A stretch of 64,000 nt of DNA from Gonocerus acuteangulatus (Eukaryota; Arthropoda; Insecta; Hemiptera; Coreidae), in the NCBI GenBank assembly GCA_946811695.1, contig OX328125.1, forward strand, positions 102,321,176 to 102,385,175, given 5' to 3'. Shown piece after piece: positions 46,167-61,682 of this stretch; positions within the stretch are counted from its first letter, which is position 1; every line of letters begins with the position of its first letter. The position numbers and the translations under genes are program-made. A model generated the notes under the pieces. It saw only the letters and a program-made list of their open reading frames with translations. It did not search any database and had not been told where the DNA came from.

Positions 46167-47305
46167 AAAGAGTATTTTATAAAGGGAGCCTGCTAGAGTT
46201 GTTGTTACCAGGCATGTAAACATAACATTACGTGGACGAGTTAAGAGAGTTAAGAATGAGGGAGGAAGCGGTGAATTTCCTGTAGCTACTAGGTACTGTC
46301 AGATTCCTGTGAAGGCTGATTCTTATAATCTCCCGTTCTCCGGTATGCCATTGCGTCGGTGTTTTAATTTTTCTCAAAATACCAAAACATAATATTAACC
46401 TTTAAGTAGAGATGTGGGGAGTTTTAAGCACCCCATGACTTAATTAGCACTATATTTTGAATTTAAAAATTTACAATCCATTTCATCGCTTTGGTACCTT
46501 CATAAAGAGTAGTTCTCTTCACATTGAGGTTGCATTCGCAGAAAAAAAAACATTATTTGTTTATTTCCTGGGCCTTTTACTGACTTAGGGTGTTCTCAAC
46601 ACTCTACTTACGTAACAAAAATTTAAAATATAATGTCTTCTTTCGACCGCCGTTTGACATTTTATATTAAGAGAATCAAGAAATAATGAAGAGGCGTTTT
46701 AAGTAAATGTGTGAAAATGATGGAGAAGATGAGTCTATTGATTCGGACGATGAGGAAAGAGATAGGTATTTTTGAAAAATCTACTATATATTTGTCAAAT
46801 ACCACTCACTCACTCACTCACTTACTGACCTATCATCCCCTAGCCCAAACCACACGACAGAAAATTTTGAAATTTTGCATGGACACTCCCTATAGAACGT
46901 AGGCGCTCGCTAAGAAAGAATTTTTTGATATTCGAATTTTTAAGTATTTTTAGAGGGGTTTAAAGTTTGAGTTGGTTAGAGCAGGCAAGCATAGGTAGCA
47001 TGCATTGCTAGGACGATAACAGAACAGCTGTTACTATACTGTATCTATTTCATAGTATTATTTTTAATTGAGGTTAATTTCAACTATCATGGCAGACCTT
47101 GAATTACTAAAACTGAGAAATAAAATGTGAATTTTTCCCTCAAAGAGTTTCCGCCCTTGACACAAAAATTTGAAATTTTACACGGGCCATCCGTTTAAAG
47201 TATAAACACTCCCTAAGAAAGGTTTTTTATTTTTATATTCAAACGTTTAAGTACTTTTAGGGGGGGTTTGAATTATTAAGAAGAAAATGGTTCGAATTTG
47301 ATAAC

Positions 47306-47347
47306 ATTTGGTACAAAAGTGTGCTAATGGCCCAGGCAGTCGAAGCA

Positions 47348-47419
<72 letters not shown>

Positions 47420-47427
47420 GTACAAAA
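47306..47427 (+). mobile_element. Hairpin-plus-poly(A) mini-insertion, copy 2
   Basis: Same as 29,285-29,406, with the same poly(A) length. Confidence 0.85.
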
Positions 47428-47458
47428 ATCTTTCTTCTTATTTAAAAGTTTATGTTCA

Positions 47459-48564
47459 TTACGCTAGCACAGCCACGTTTTCCAGGAAACGGCTGGAGCG
47501 ACAAATTCGTGATTGGTGTCATTCTAGAGCAACAAATTAGCAACAAATTCTGGTACAAATCTGAATTTCGTCAGACAATTAGATCAAAAGTTACGGGTGT
47601 GGCTGTGCTGGCGTAATATTACGGTAGCACAGCCACGTTTTCTCGGAAACGGCTGGAGCGACAAATTCGTGATTGGTGTCATTCTAGAGCAACAAATTAG
47701 CAACAAATTCTCGTACCAATCTGAATTTCGTCAGACAATTAGATCAAAAGTTACGGGGGTGGCTGTGCTGGCGTAATATTACGCTAGCACAGCCACGTTT
47801 TCTCGGAAACGGCTGGAGCGACAAATTCGTGATTGGTGTCATTCTAGAGCAACAAATTAGCAACAAATTCTCGTACCAATCTGAATTTCGTCAGACAATT
47901 AGATCAAAAGTTACAGGGGTGGCTGTGCTGGCGTAATATTACGCTAGCACAGCCACGTTTTCTCGGAAACGGCTGGAGCGACAAATTCGTGATTGGTGTC
48001 ATTCTAGAGCAACAAATTAGCAACAAATTCTCGTACCAATCTGAATTTCGTCAGACAATTAGATCAAAAGTTACAGGGGTGGCTGTGCTGGCGTAATATT
48101 ACGCTAGCACAGCCACGTTTTCTCGGAAACGGCTGGAGCGACAAATTCGTGATTGGTGTCATTCTAGAGCAACAAATTAGCAACAAATTCTCGTACCAAT
48201 CTGAATTTCGTCAGACAATTAGATCAAAAGTTACGGGGGTGGCTGTGCTGGCGTAATATTACGCTAGCACAGCCACGTTTTCTCGGAAACGGCTGGAGCG
48301 ACAAATTCGTGATTGGTGTCATTCTAGAGCAACAAATTAGCAACAAATTCTCGTACCAATCTGAATTTCGTCAGACAGTTAGATCAAAAGTTACAGGGGT
48401 GGCTGTGCTGGCGTAATATTACGGTAGCACAGCCACGTTTTCTCGGAAACGGCTGGAGCGACAAATTTGAAAATAGTGTAACAAATTAGCAACAAATTAG
48501 CAACAAATTACTGAGTATGTTAGAAGTTGGGGTTGCAATGTTGCTGTTCCAGCGTAATAGGGCT
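47459..48564 (-). repeat. 160-bp tandem array (foldback right arm), copy 2
   Basis: Same as 29,438-30,543, followed by AAATAACTT at 48,565-48,573. No matching left arm exists in this copy, since the left arm lies outside the duplicated unit. Confidence 0.93.
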
Positions 48565-49684
48565 AAATAACTTGGTAAAAAACAACACTACCAACGCTGC
48601 GAGTGGCACACTCATACGGTCTTATCCAGAAATGAAACTACTGTGAATCACAGAACTGCAGCGCTGTCGATCGGAGGCACTAGGGTACAGGTTAGAGATG
48701 GGCGATCTGAATCGATCTTTTAAAAGATCGATTTTTTTAATACGACATATAGATTTTTTGAATCGATCTCCAAGGGCCGATCATTTACTGAATCAATCTT
48801 CCAGGGCTGATTTTATAAAGAATCAATCTATCAAGAATACCATAAAATTAAGTATTTATTATTTTTTTTATTTCATTTCTGATATTCCAATATTTAATCT
48901 CATATTTTCTTACTAAATCTCATTTCTGAAGAATTCTCATTTATTTAACTGCAATTAAAAAATAACAAGAAATAAAAACAGACAAAAAGAACCGTTCGAA
49001 TAACCGAAATCGATTACTTTAAAGTTTTAAGCACTTATTTTCCGATTGACATCGAATAATCAAAACTTTCTTTAGGACCTTTTTTTTAGATCATTTAGTA
49101 AGCTTTCTAATGGTAACCTTCTGCTTATCAATATTCTCAACCGTTTTCGAGATATTAAGGAAAGTATACAAAGTTACCAAAACTTTTCATATCTGTTAAT
49201 AAAATATTTTATTCTAACCCTTCCTTAACTCCAAACGTAACCAAAATTTCAACATATTAGTTTTGATGAAATTGGAACTTGCAGAAAATGATTCAACTGA
49301 ATCCCATGATTCTAAGTACCCAAAACAAAAACGTTATTCAACAACTATTTTTCCATACGTTTATTCAGTAACATTTAAATAATTAGAGTTTCAGTTTTCT
49401 TCATTTTTTTTTTCTTTTTTTTAAAAAAAAAGATATATTATTATTGTATAGTTCTGACATGAGAGCCTTTTTTTTTCCTAATCTTTCCGTATCCAGGAGG
49501 CCCCAGGACTTGAAGGTTGTGTGTTGAATTTGAGGAAGGTCTGATTAATACAGTCCTGTCAGGATTCTGTAGTCCATCTGCCATCCGCTGGAGGGGGGGG
49601 GCTGTCTTGATGATTTATGACTATAGTTGTCAACGTGTCTTCCTGGAAGCAGTCATTTACCAGGAAGCATGGACTCATCATGGC

Positions 49685-51030
49685 AATGGGTGGAGTGAAT
49701 AAAAGCTAGAATCTAACAGGTAGAATCTATCCCTTAGATGTAGCATTTCCTCAATACGGAGTGAATAAACAAGAGCTACTTCTAGGTAGCAAGATCTAAG
49801 TAAGTTAGTCTCATCTCCTGATAAACTAAGGAAATTCTAAGGGTAGCTGTTGCTAACCCCTAGCTGCAGCTAGGATTCCTACCTCTCCTGTCTCATCCCT
49901 CTTCCTTCCTGTCAGGGTTTGTTGCTTGTCTCTCTCTCTCTCCCCATCGGGCTGCGTGTGTCTTGTGCAACTGTCGACACGCATGGGCCCTATTAGGGGG
50001 GGGGCTGCAGTCCTCTCCGAAATCGGTAAAGATTTGTCAACAAAATCCATAAAAATAAATTAAATGAGACCACTTTGGTCAGAAAAGATAATTTCTTTTT
50101 GCTGCAATATCATTTTAATTGGCTAACTATTCCAAGATCTAGATTGAAAATATTCCATACCCCCCAAATGCTCTCTGCCCTCCCCCCAAATACTCCCAGC
50201 CTCTGCCGAAATTATTTTCTATATACGCCCATGCCGACCTGGATCAATCACTGTTTATAACAGTATTAGTCAATAATCCTGTGGCAATGGAAAAATCTAA
50301 ATTACTAGCTGCTATTAAAGAAAGAAAACCTCCTTGGGACAGCATTTGTAATGAATTTTCCATAGGGCGAAAGGTCACTGTAGCACAGTTAAATAAGTTG
50401 CTGAGTAACATGAAATCAAGCATAAAGAATAAAACCGACCAAAAAGCCACCGGCAATAAGCCTATAAAATTGAAGTAGTAGGGAAAAGATTTTTACAAAT
50501 TATTGATCAAGGGCAAAAATCCCAGGAAGAATTCAAATGGATTCACCGACAAGCGTCTAACAAGGAAGTAGGAACCCAGCACTGCTACAACAAATTGCAA
50601 ATAAAAAATTGAAAAAGTGCGATATTGGTAAAAAGACATCCGTCAACTCCAGAACTTCAAAGAATCGTTTTACTGCAGGAAATGTAGCTAAAGAAGATGA
50701 AAATAAAACGTGAAGACGTCCCGTCGCATATAATACTCCTTTTCATTACGAAAATGCATAAACGCCGCCATGATTGAGCGAAAAGAAACGACTAACTAAA
50801 AAGCTAGCATGACCCAGACCAGAGTAGCTTTTCCCTTAGCTATTGCTAACCTTAGAACCTAGTCACAGCTCTTTATTCACACCTTCTACCTAGCTGCAGC
50901 TAGGAACCGTGATAAACTAAGCAAGTGCTAGGCCTAGCTGCAGCTAACCTTTTTATTCACTCGGATCTAAGCAATTGCTTGGAAAATACTTAGTTCTAGC
51001 AATTGCTAGCTTTTATTCACTCCACCCAAT
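49685..51030 (+). mobile_element. PIF/Harbinger-type element, copy 2
   Basis: Same as 31,664-33,009 with AAT duplications, nested family D copy (49,991-50,235) and Myb-like fragment. Confidence 0.82.
50256..50661 (+). pseudogene. Myb/SANT-like fragment, copy 2
   Basis: Identical open stretch (50,281-50,478) to 32,260-32,457, with the same missing N-terminal helix and downstream stops. Confidence 0.65.
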
Positions 51031-51186
51031 GTGGTCATATTCAAGCTATTGAACATAATCCCATATGGTCATATTCATCCCTACTTATCAGAGTACAGTC
51101 ATATCATGACTGGATGGTCATATTAATATTTACTTATCTAAGTAAGGTCATCTGGCAGATCATAATTATGCCTAACTGCAGACGAA

Positions 51187-51845
51187 CAGTGGGCCAAACG
51201 ACATTTTTTGTTTCAAAAAAGGCTACAGCCTCTAAATCTTAACCGATTTCAATGATTTATTTTGTAAATAAAAGCTAATAAAATTTAGAAAAACTTTGTC
51301 TAGCCAGATTTTTGTTTTTTTGTTTCCTCTGTTTATTAAATTACATGTAAATTTTTCACGAACTTTTACAATTGAACATATAATAATTCATTTTTCATCC
51401 AACTTAATATCAGCACTGATATCGTTAAAATTAAACATTCAAATCTTGATTAGACGTGGAAAAAATCAAAATATATTTTCAAAACAGTCAAAAATCATTT
51501 TATTTCAATTAATCTAATTGTTGAATTAAGATAAATTTTCTTTTTGAAGATGTGTCAGCCTGATTTTTTCTAAATCTAATCGGGATTTTAATGTTTAATC
51601 TCAACGATATCAGTGCTGATATTAAGTTACCTAAAAAATAAAATATTATTTTATGTTCAATTGTAAAATTTCGCGAATTAGTTACACGTAATTGAATAAA
51701 CAGGGGAAACAAAAAACAACAATCTGGCTAGTCAAGCTTCTTCTAAATTTTATTAGCTTTTATTTACTAAATAAATCATTGAAATCGGTTAAGATTTAGA
51801 GGCTGTAGCCTTTTTTGAAACACGAACTGTCTTTTGGCCCCTCTG
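51187..51845. mobile_element. Foldback MITE, copy 2
   Basis: Same as 33,166-33,824. Confidence 0.75.
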
Positions 51846-51905
51846 CGCGACGTACGGTAATACCGTTATTCGATGGAGATATTGAAGCATTCTTATCAAA
51901 GTGCC

Positions 51906-52326
51906 TTCATATATGACAATCGGGTCATATTTATGATACTACTTATCTAAGTACTGTCATATATTACCCACTGGTCATATCTGTGCCTACTTATCAAAGT
52001 ACTGTCATATGTGACAATCGGATCATATTTATGATACTATTTATCAAAGGACTATCATATATGACCCACTGGTCATATTTATACCTTCTTATCAAAGTAC
52101 TGACAGATATGACCCACTGGTCATATTTATGCCTACTTATCAAAGCACTATCATATATGACCCACTGGTCATATTTATGCCTATTTATCAAAGTTATCAA
52201 AGTACTATCATATATGACACTGGGCATATTTATGCCTACTTATCAAAGCACTGTCATATATTACTTAAAAGCCATATTCATACCTACTTACCAAGCACTG
52301 TCATATATGACTAACGGGTGTAATAA
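51906..52326 (+). repeat. GGTCATAT minisatellite, copy 2
   Basis: Same as 33,885-34,305. Confidence 0.92.
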
Positions 52327-52605
52327 TGTATTTTTAGGTTATTCTTAAGGGACAAAGTCCCATTATAAAGTAATTTTTTATTCAACCATTCCTGATCCTA
52401 GCTATGATGCAGGTGTTTTCCAAAGGAAAACGAAAGTGATTTTATTAATGAGAATTATTTATGAAACTGAAATTAGTTTAAAAATCGAGTTATATTTACT
52501 TTTCACAAAAACTGTTTCTGATATCGCTTTGAAAATGGTAATCTTTTGTGAAATTAGACAATGCATTTTCGTACCAAATTTAATTAAATTCAGAATTGTA
52601 ATTAT

Positions 52606-54737
<2,132 letters not shown>

Positions 54738-55931
54738 GTAATTACTGTTAACGATATTTTTTAAGGCTACCGAATTAGAAATAAAATATCAAACAATTGA
54801 AGGAAACACTATGTGTAAATCCGTCCTGTAAGATACCCGAATGAACGTAGAAAGACAGGCTGTATTTCATTACTATCAGATCTAGAGGGTTCATGCGTCA
54901 GGGGTGGTTCTACTTCAAGAAGGCCGTCAAAGGGTTTATCTTCAAGGCTCTTCTTATCACCGACATCGCCCTATTGGCGAGAGAAACGCCCGCAATAAAA
55001 TTCATCAGGACGGCACGTAAGGAAAGAACCAACTTGGAACTAGGCTATTTCCAGCCTTATAAAATTTTATTTACCACTTCCTTTCTTTTAACATGCTGGT
55101 TAAGGGTTGTTTGGTACATTTAATGTATTTTTATTCGTCCATAATTTTTATTATTATAATTTCTCTTTTAAATCCAGCTCAATAACCATGGTGTATTTAA
55201 CCTCTTTGACAATTTTACCGTCTTTCTCCAATTTACCTTCATTACGAAGGAAATATGGAGTGTTCAGAGCAAGGTCAAATAGAGAAGAAGTCTGAAAAAA
55301 ATACATTCAAATATTCGTTTTTTGGGAGGCAGTGCGAGTCAAACAAACTACGGGGTCGGACTCAGGGATCTCAAAGTTCAAAGTTTTTTTTCGTTTTTTT
55401 TTTCTTTATTTACGTACGTCGTAGGTCCTGCGACACCTAGTAAACCTGAGTATATGTTGTAGGCATTTTATTTTCACCTGAACAAGTTTTCATTTTTGTT
55501 CCACTTCCATGATTTGTATAATCATTATGCAAGAATAAGTATTATACTGAATAGTTTTATACATACTATATACACAAAACACACACACACGCAATGCGCT
55601 TTTCATCTCACTAGCTAGCTATCCATGCAGTCGAATTAAATTTGGGAATTTTATGAGACATTTTCACCGATTAAATCAAAATTTCGGATGGGCTTTAGCC
55701 TCTTCATGCCTCCCTTATATACGCCCATGTGAAGAACGGGGACTCAGCAGTGGCGGCTAAAGGTTGGGCTTCCCCCCCCCCACCCCCAGAATGAAAATTC
55801 ACAATCCTTTTCGATTAAGTTAGGAAAATAAATTGTTTAGGCAATTAATAGTAATAAGTTCTAATTAATGTATGTTCTTAGTTTATCAAATACTTCCTTA
55901 ATGATTTCCGGGTTATAAGAGTTCAATTCTA

Positions 55932-56174
55932 TACCCCCAGGCACGGCGGTAAGCCCATACTAAATTAGCCCCCCCCCCCAGGCACTGTGGTAAGCCCATA
56001 CTAAATTAGCCCCCCCCCCAGGCACTGTGGTAAGCCCATACTAAATTAGCCCCCCCCCCAGGCACTGTGGTAAGCCCATACTAAATTAGCCCCCCCAGGC
56101 ACGGCGGTCAGCCTATACTAAATTAGCCCCCCCCAGGCACGGCGGTAAGCCTATACTAAATTAGCCCCCCCCCC
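55932..56174 (+). repeat. Poly(C) minisatellite, copy 2
   Basis: Same as 37,876-38,118. Confidence 0.93.
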
Positions 56175-57116
56175 CAGAAATGTTTGTCTAGAGCCACCTA
56201 TGGGACTCAGACGGATCAATAGATATTGCAGTAAGTTATATGTTATTCTTTAAGACTCTCCTGATAAAAATGGGCATCTGAAGTGGATATGGTGAGTAGA
56301 AAGTAGTGTGAAGTGGAAGACTGATTCAGTGATTTGTGGGGTTGTTTACTTCTAAAATGGTGAAGTGGATGGATTGGACGGGATGTTTTCCCGCCGTTTC
56401 CTCAGGCTTACCAACATTGCGAAAATATCCTGACTCACACTCCGAGTCCTGGTATTTTACGCCAGGAACTCTGTACTCATTTCCAAACATTACCTAGAGT
56501 ACTCTTATTTTCGGAATAATTTACGTTTGAGGAAACCTGTAGATGAGATCGAAATTATTGCGTCATGCAATAAAACGCCTGTTCAAACGTGTAAATTTTA
56601 TATACAGGGTGTCGCAAGTACATGACATCACTCTTTCACTCAAGGTGGTGTCATACCACCTTTTTGAAACTATACCAAAAATTTAGTTTCTATTTCGAGT
56701 TTTTTTTCCAGACTTACGCCGTTCTAAAGTTTATTTCCGGAAAAAAAAGTTCTTTTTATAGAAAAATTCCCACATTTTCTCTGCTTATATACATTTTTTT
56801 TCAGCGTCTTATTACATTTTTCATGTCAACATTAAATTTTCTTCGAGATCTAATGTCCATAAATGAATTTTTAAATTAATAAAAATTAATTACTGACACC
56901 TTTTTGAGGATCACTACTCTTCCAGAAAAATTCCTGCAAGCTGCCGTATGTTAAAAAATGTAAAATTTAATTATCCTTTTAATGGTGTTTTCAGAATTGC
57001 AATTATCACTCCATTTCATAATGTTATTTGAATGAACGGGGAAAAAATATATCATCGATTCTGGCGGTAGAAGTTAAAAGAAAACAACCCAAATTAAACC
57101 ATAGCAAACAAAAGGA

Positions 57117-57564
57117 CTTATGCAGGTGGTCAGCGCCCCTGGTGGTAGCTTTGCCAACCTACGTTTGGCAGCTGGATTCAATTTAAACTTAGTACAAGGT
57201 AACCCCATTAGACCGATTTTGTTTATTTTTACAACATATTTTTATCTTTATATACCCATGACATATACCGCGATTCGTTAACAATATCACAGAAATTACG
57301 ATCGGTATGAAACAATTATTAATTTGGGTCCGGAATTAACCCCCCTTCCTAATGAACCGATTTAGTTTATTTTCACGACATTTTTTTTTCTCTTTACATG
57401 GCCACAACGGAAATCGAGTTTCAACAACGAGTTGGGTCTGTGGTAAACCCCCCAGATTTATCTCTTGGTCCAGAAGGATCAATTTTGCTGTTTGACGAAC
57501 TCGTTAAATCGATTGCTTGGGGAATACTATATACCAAGTTTCGTGGCGAAAAAACATAAACTCT

Positions 57565-57611
<47 letters not shown>

Positions 57612-57733
57612 CATTAAGGGGGGTAATTTTTGGTGTATACTAGGATCATTAAAGATTTGAAGACATTTTTCAAAAATTCCATGAGTCGTGAGTGCAACCT
57701 CAAAAGCTACTTTCCTTTGGATGAAAGTGCAAA
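57117..57733 (+). mobile_element. Divergent family B element with 3' end
   Basis: Plus-oriented family B relative. The 3' end reads 'gctactttcctttggatgaaagtgcaaaa', a decayed hairpin and a TGCAAAA in place of GCTAA. (TA)n at about 57,567-57,610 is much longer than in copy 1. The duplication ends inside it. Confidence 0.65.
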
Positions 57734-58610
57734 ATATGTGTACCAGAAATTTATATCCACTCACTCATAAGAAGCTAAGTGTCAGTTATGAGGAACTCTA
57801 TCTAGGTTCTAAGGAACTATCATTAAAGCTAATTTTGGAACTTTTAACCACTCATTTTTGGGCAGTGACTTTTGGTGGGCCAAAATCAGCGAGAAAACGA
57901 GCTGGAGTCATCGCCACTATAGTTCTTTCTCCCGATCCGATCCGATTTCGTTTGATCGACAGCCCCCGACGTGAGTGCCTACAATGGTCTCGACCCGATC
58001 CGATTTAGTCACAGCTCGTCAGTAATGATCTCGTAGTGAAGTAAAAATAAGTGATTAATTTAAGAATTGCCATCTAATAAGCTTAGAAATCTTTGATTAG
58101 ATTGAATGTTGGAGGTAAGAGAAGTATTGGTATTCATGTTTTAAAATTATTTATAAGAAAGGTAACTAGAAGGTTATAAGTATTGGAAGGTTATAAACAT
58201 TAGAAGGTTATAAACATTGGAAGGTTATAGACGTTGGATGATTATAAACATCTTTCCACGCAATTTAATAAACAAGCGGAAGTAAAAACAAAAATGTGAA
58301 TTGGCAAAGTTGTTCTAAATTTTATTTCCTTTGATTTAAAAAAAAGTCCATTGAAATCGGTTAAGATTTAGAACCTGTAGACCTTTTTGAAACACAATAA
58401 GTGGGTTGGCGCCATTTTGCTTCGTCGGTCCGAAATCGGTCTAGAAACAAACAAGTTTGAATGGCCAAGAATCGGTGACCGTTGGATTGGACCGGATTGT
58501 ATCGGGTCGGGACCAATGTAGGCACCTCCATTGAGATGCATGTGTTTGTCTTTCTTCCGACAGTCGGTGGCTATTGGATCGGATCGGAACGGGTCAAGTG
58601 TAGGTGCACC
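57734..58610. other. Unannotated sequence with short repeats
   Basis: 58,169-58,250 holds four copies of a roughly 19-20-bp unit ('attggaaggttataaac'). 58,310-58,405 matches an arm of the foldback MITE at 33,166-33,824. 'gatccgatccgatt' words near 57,935 and 'ggatcggatcgg' near 58,578 are partly inverted and could be ends of another element. No gene recognised. Confidence 0.45.
58603..58610. repeat. 8-bp target duplication of second hAT-like element, left
   Basis: GGTGCACC versus GGTGTACC at 60,170-60,177 (7 of 8). Confidence 0.7.
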
Positions 58611-59767
58611 CAGGGCCGCCACATGGGGGGGAACAACCGGGTTGGCCCGGGCCCGGGCACCGTGGGGGCCCGGGCCGATCCTCGCTAATTGGAAAAAAGT
58701 CCGTCACGCAGGAGCTGCATAACTAAGCACTTTCCTCAGAATTTGGGTAGTGTAGACTGATTTCCAGAACAATTTGCTTAAAATATCCTACATAAATAAA
58801 ATAAAAACGTGAATAGTTCTCATTTTGTAATGAGTAACTGATCAATTATTAATTTGCATCCAGAGTTATGTTTACACATGGTACCTACTACACTACATAA
58901 AAAAAACAAAAATCCTCATATTATCGTATTTTGATCTAACGCAGGAACAGAATACAGTCACTCTAGTGGTAGAAAGCGCTCCTTGCGGCGGCTTTGCGAA
59001 CCTACGTCTGCCGGCTTTTCTATTCAAATATATTACAAATTAAACCCCCGCTTTCCGATTGACCGATTCAGCTCATTTTTACAACACTTCATTCTCATGA
59101 GTTACCCACGACGTATACAGCGTTTCGTTACAATACAGCAGAAATTACGACCGGTATGAGTATATTAGGAATTTGGGTCCGGAGTAAACCCCCCCCCCCC
59201 CTTCTAATGAACCGATTTAGTTTCTTTTTACAACATATATTTACCTGTAGATTACCACTACGAATACCGAGTTTCGTCGAAATATACCAAAAATCACGGC
59301 TGGTAGTGGCGAATTGGTATTGTGGGTCCGGAGTAACCCCCCCCCCTCCTAATGAACCGATTTCGTTTATTTTTACAACACATATTTACCTGTGGATTAG
59401 CACTACGAATACCGAGTTTCGTCGAAATATACCAAAAATCACGGCTGGTAGTGGCGAATTGTTATTGTGGGTCCGGAGTAAACCCCCCCTTCTAATGAAC
59501 CGATTTAGTTCATTTTTATACCTCACTTTTCTCTCTATATTAACACTACGAATACCAAGTTTCGTTGAAATATAACAAATATTACGGCTGACATAGTCAA
59601 ATAAGTGTTTTGGGTTCGGGGTAAACCCCCCCTTCCGGTGGACCGACTTTGGTGGTTAACGAACTCGTTCAATCGTTTGCTAATTGAATGCTATATACCA
59701 AGTTTCGTGACGAAAAAACAAAAACTCTGGCCGCTATCGTGTTAACAGACACATATATATATATATA

Positions 59768-59827
<60 letters not shown>

Positions 59828-60169
59828 TATATATAAATTTTAACGGGGGTCATTTTCGGTGTCTACTAGGTAGGATCGATAAAGATTTGAAGAAATTTTT
59901 CAAAAATTCCGTCATGAGTCCAACCTCAATAGCTACTTTCCTTCGGAGGAAAGTGCTAAAAGTACCGAAAGTGACCTTTGCAGCACCGATTGTCGGCTTT
60001 TATTCTCATTTTGCTCAAAACTCAAGATGAAAATAATTTTAAAATGCCCAAAGTCCTATAAAAAAGTACTAGAATTTTCATTCTGGCTCTGAGAAGTGAG
60101 GGCCCGGCTGTGAGAAGTGGGGGACCCGTGATCTGGTCCCGGGCCCGGCTCTGAGATGTGGCGGCCCTG
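58611..60169. mobile_element. hAT-like element, GC-rich, with nested family B
   Basis: Ends CAGGGCCGCCACAT and its exact complement ATGTGGCGGCCCTG, with 8-bp near-identical duplications outside. The short body is GC-rich near both ends (58,640-58,680; 60,100-60,165) with 'gggcccgggc' palindromes, unlike the AT-rich surroundings. Most of its length is the family B insertion. No transposase. Confidence 0.8.
58700..59959 (+). mobile_element. Family B Helitron-like element, complete, plus strand
   Basis: Starts TCCGTCACGCAGGAGCTGCA, has the subterminal 'taagcactttcctc', three to four copies of the roughly 125-bp unit (with C-runs), (TA)n at 59,755-59,825, and ends with the ACTTTCCTTCGGAGGAAAGT hairpin and GCTAA at 59,959. 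The open frame at 59,156-59,575 is a read-through of the internal repeat. Confidence 0.72.
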
Positions 60170-60177
60170 GGTGTACC
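60170..60177. repeat. 8-bp target duplication of second hAT-like element, right
   Basis: GGTGTACC, 7/8 match to 58,603-58,610. Confidence 0.7.
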
Positions 60178-60423
60178 CTTACTCCACGCTACGTCAGTAT
60201 TATTTTACGCTATGGGCCTCACAGGACCAGGCGTTCCCTAGTGTTTAACCATTCATCGATTCGTGTAATATGTAATACGTACACTTAATAACGACGCAAC
60301 TCTCCGCAACGGATAATAGAAATCAAAGAAATCAGATCCTTTCAGTTCCTGCTGATAATTTCTCTTGGTCCTCTTAGCCTGATTGTAGCGGATAATGAAA
60401 TCAGTTGGAGACTTTGCAGAAAT
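60178..60423. other. Unannotated sequence
   Basis: No gene recognised. Confidence 0.45.
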
Positions 60424-60560
60424 CTCTCCGCAACACCATCTCCTTCTCTCCCTCTCCAAGCCGCTTACTCTCCGCAACACCATCTCCTTCTCTCCCTCTC
60501 CAAGCCGCTTACTCTCCGCAACACCATCTCCTTCTCTCCCTCTCCAAGCCGCTTACTCTC
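60424..60560 (+). repeat. 44-bp minisatellite, three units
   Basis: Pyrimidine-rich unit 'ctctccgcaacaccatctcc' continuing 'ttctctccctctccaagccgctta', starting at 60,424, 60,468 and 60,512. Confidence 0.93.
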
Positions 60561-60821
60561 CAACTTCACAATCTCCCCATTCCAAGCTCGTTGTGGTTTC
60601 CTCAACTGCTTAACCATTTATGTAACCGTAAGTAAAGATAACAAGTAGGCTAAGAATATTCTAATATATTTATTTATAGATAACAGGAAATAAATTATAA
60701 ACTAAAAAAAAAAAAAAACGCATATTATTTATTATTTTATTTTTTTGGCACTTACGTACTAGTTGCACCGATCTCGAGAAGTGGGTCCCGTTCACTGACC
60801 CGGATCATGAAATGTGAACTC
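60561..60821. other. Unannotated sequence
   Basis: No gene recognised. A15 run near 60,704. Confidence 0.45.
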
Positions 60822-61616
60822 AAATGAAGTTATCTCCATCATCAGCGCACGCGCATAACTCATTAGTATTTCTGTTGGTTCATTCCTATGGGCAATTCCA
60901 TTGGCTATTTTTTCTTCCATTCTAGTCATCGTTTTGTGTTCACTTACTGTTATATTTGTGTTTTTACAAGTTATATTTATTGTTTCTTATTTCACTTCTA
61001 AGTATTGTAGTGTCCTTTGTGATGTTCTTTCGGCTAGGAAAATGAGTGTATGGGATTTACCAACGATTGAAGCTAATTAAATTATATATCGGCCCATTTT
61101 CCACCGAATGATCTATATTATCAACGTGTAGGATTGACTAGAGTTTCGGTATAACCTTAAGCGAGCGTAGCGAGCGGAAATACATAGCAATTATACCATT
61201 AACATAAGTACTACTGGTTAGGTTATATAATATAAGCACTTATGTTAATTGTATAATTGCTATGCGTTTCCGCTCGCTACGCTCGCTCAAGGATATAACG
61301 AAACTCTAGTTAATCCAATACGTTGATAATATAGATCTTTCGGTGGAAAATGGGCCGATATGCAATTTAACATTGCTTCAATCGTTGGTAAATCCCATAT
61401 ACTCATTTTCCTAGCCGAAAGGACACTACAACACTAACAAGTGAAATAAGATACAATAAATATAACTTGTAAAAAACACAAATCTAACAGTAAGTGAATA
61501 CAAAACAATGACTAGAATGGAAAAAAGAATAGCCAATGGAATTGCCCATAGGAATGAACCAATAGAAATACTAATGAGTTATGCGCATGCGCTGATGATG
61601 GAGATAACTTCATTTC
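60822..61616. repeat. Large palindrome, about 390-bp arms
   Basis: 60,822-61,213 and 61,237-61,616 are inverted copies at high identity, centred in 'actactggttaggttatataat'. Each arm carries a copy of CGCTCGCTACGCTCGC in opposite orientation, and 'gaaactctagttaatcc' and its complement, shared with the foldback inside the gypsy element. Confidence 0.92.
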
Positions 61617-61650
61617 AATGAAAAATCGCCAGAAAAAAATGGGCCTGATC

Positions 61651-61682
61651 GGTGACCCCAACACTGTATTGTTGGGGTCACC
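61651..61682 (+). repeat. Perfect 12-bp-stem hairpin
   Basis: GGTGACCCCAAC / GTTGGGGTCACC with loop ACTGTATT. It is GC-rich for this region. It is not followed by a T-run, so a terminator is not indicated. Confidence 0.85.

Noticed and set aside
59156..59575. 139-codon frame with repeated segments
   Set aside because: It spans internal tandem units of a family B element and has no domain.
61651..61682. GC-rich hairpin as a transcription terminator
   Set aside because: No T-run follows and bacterial-type terminators are not expected here.
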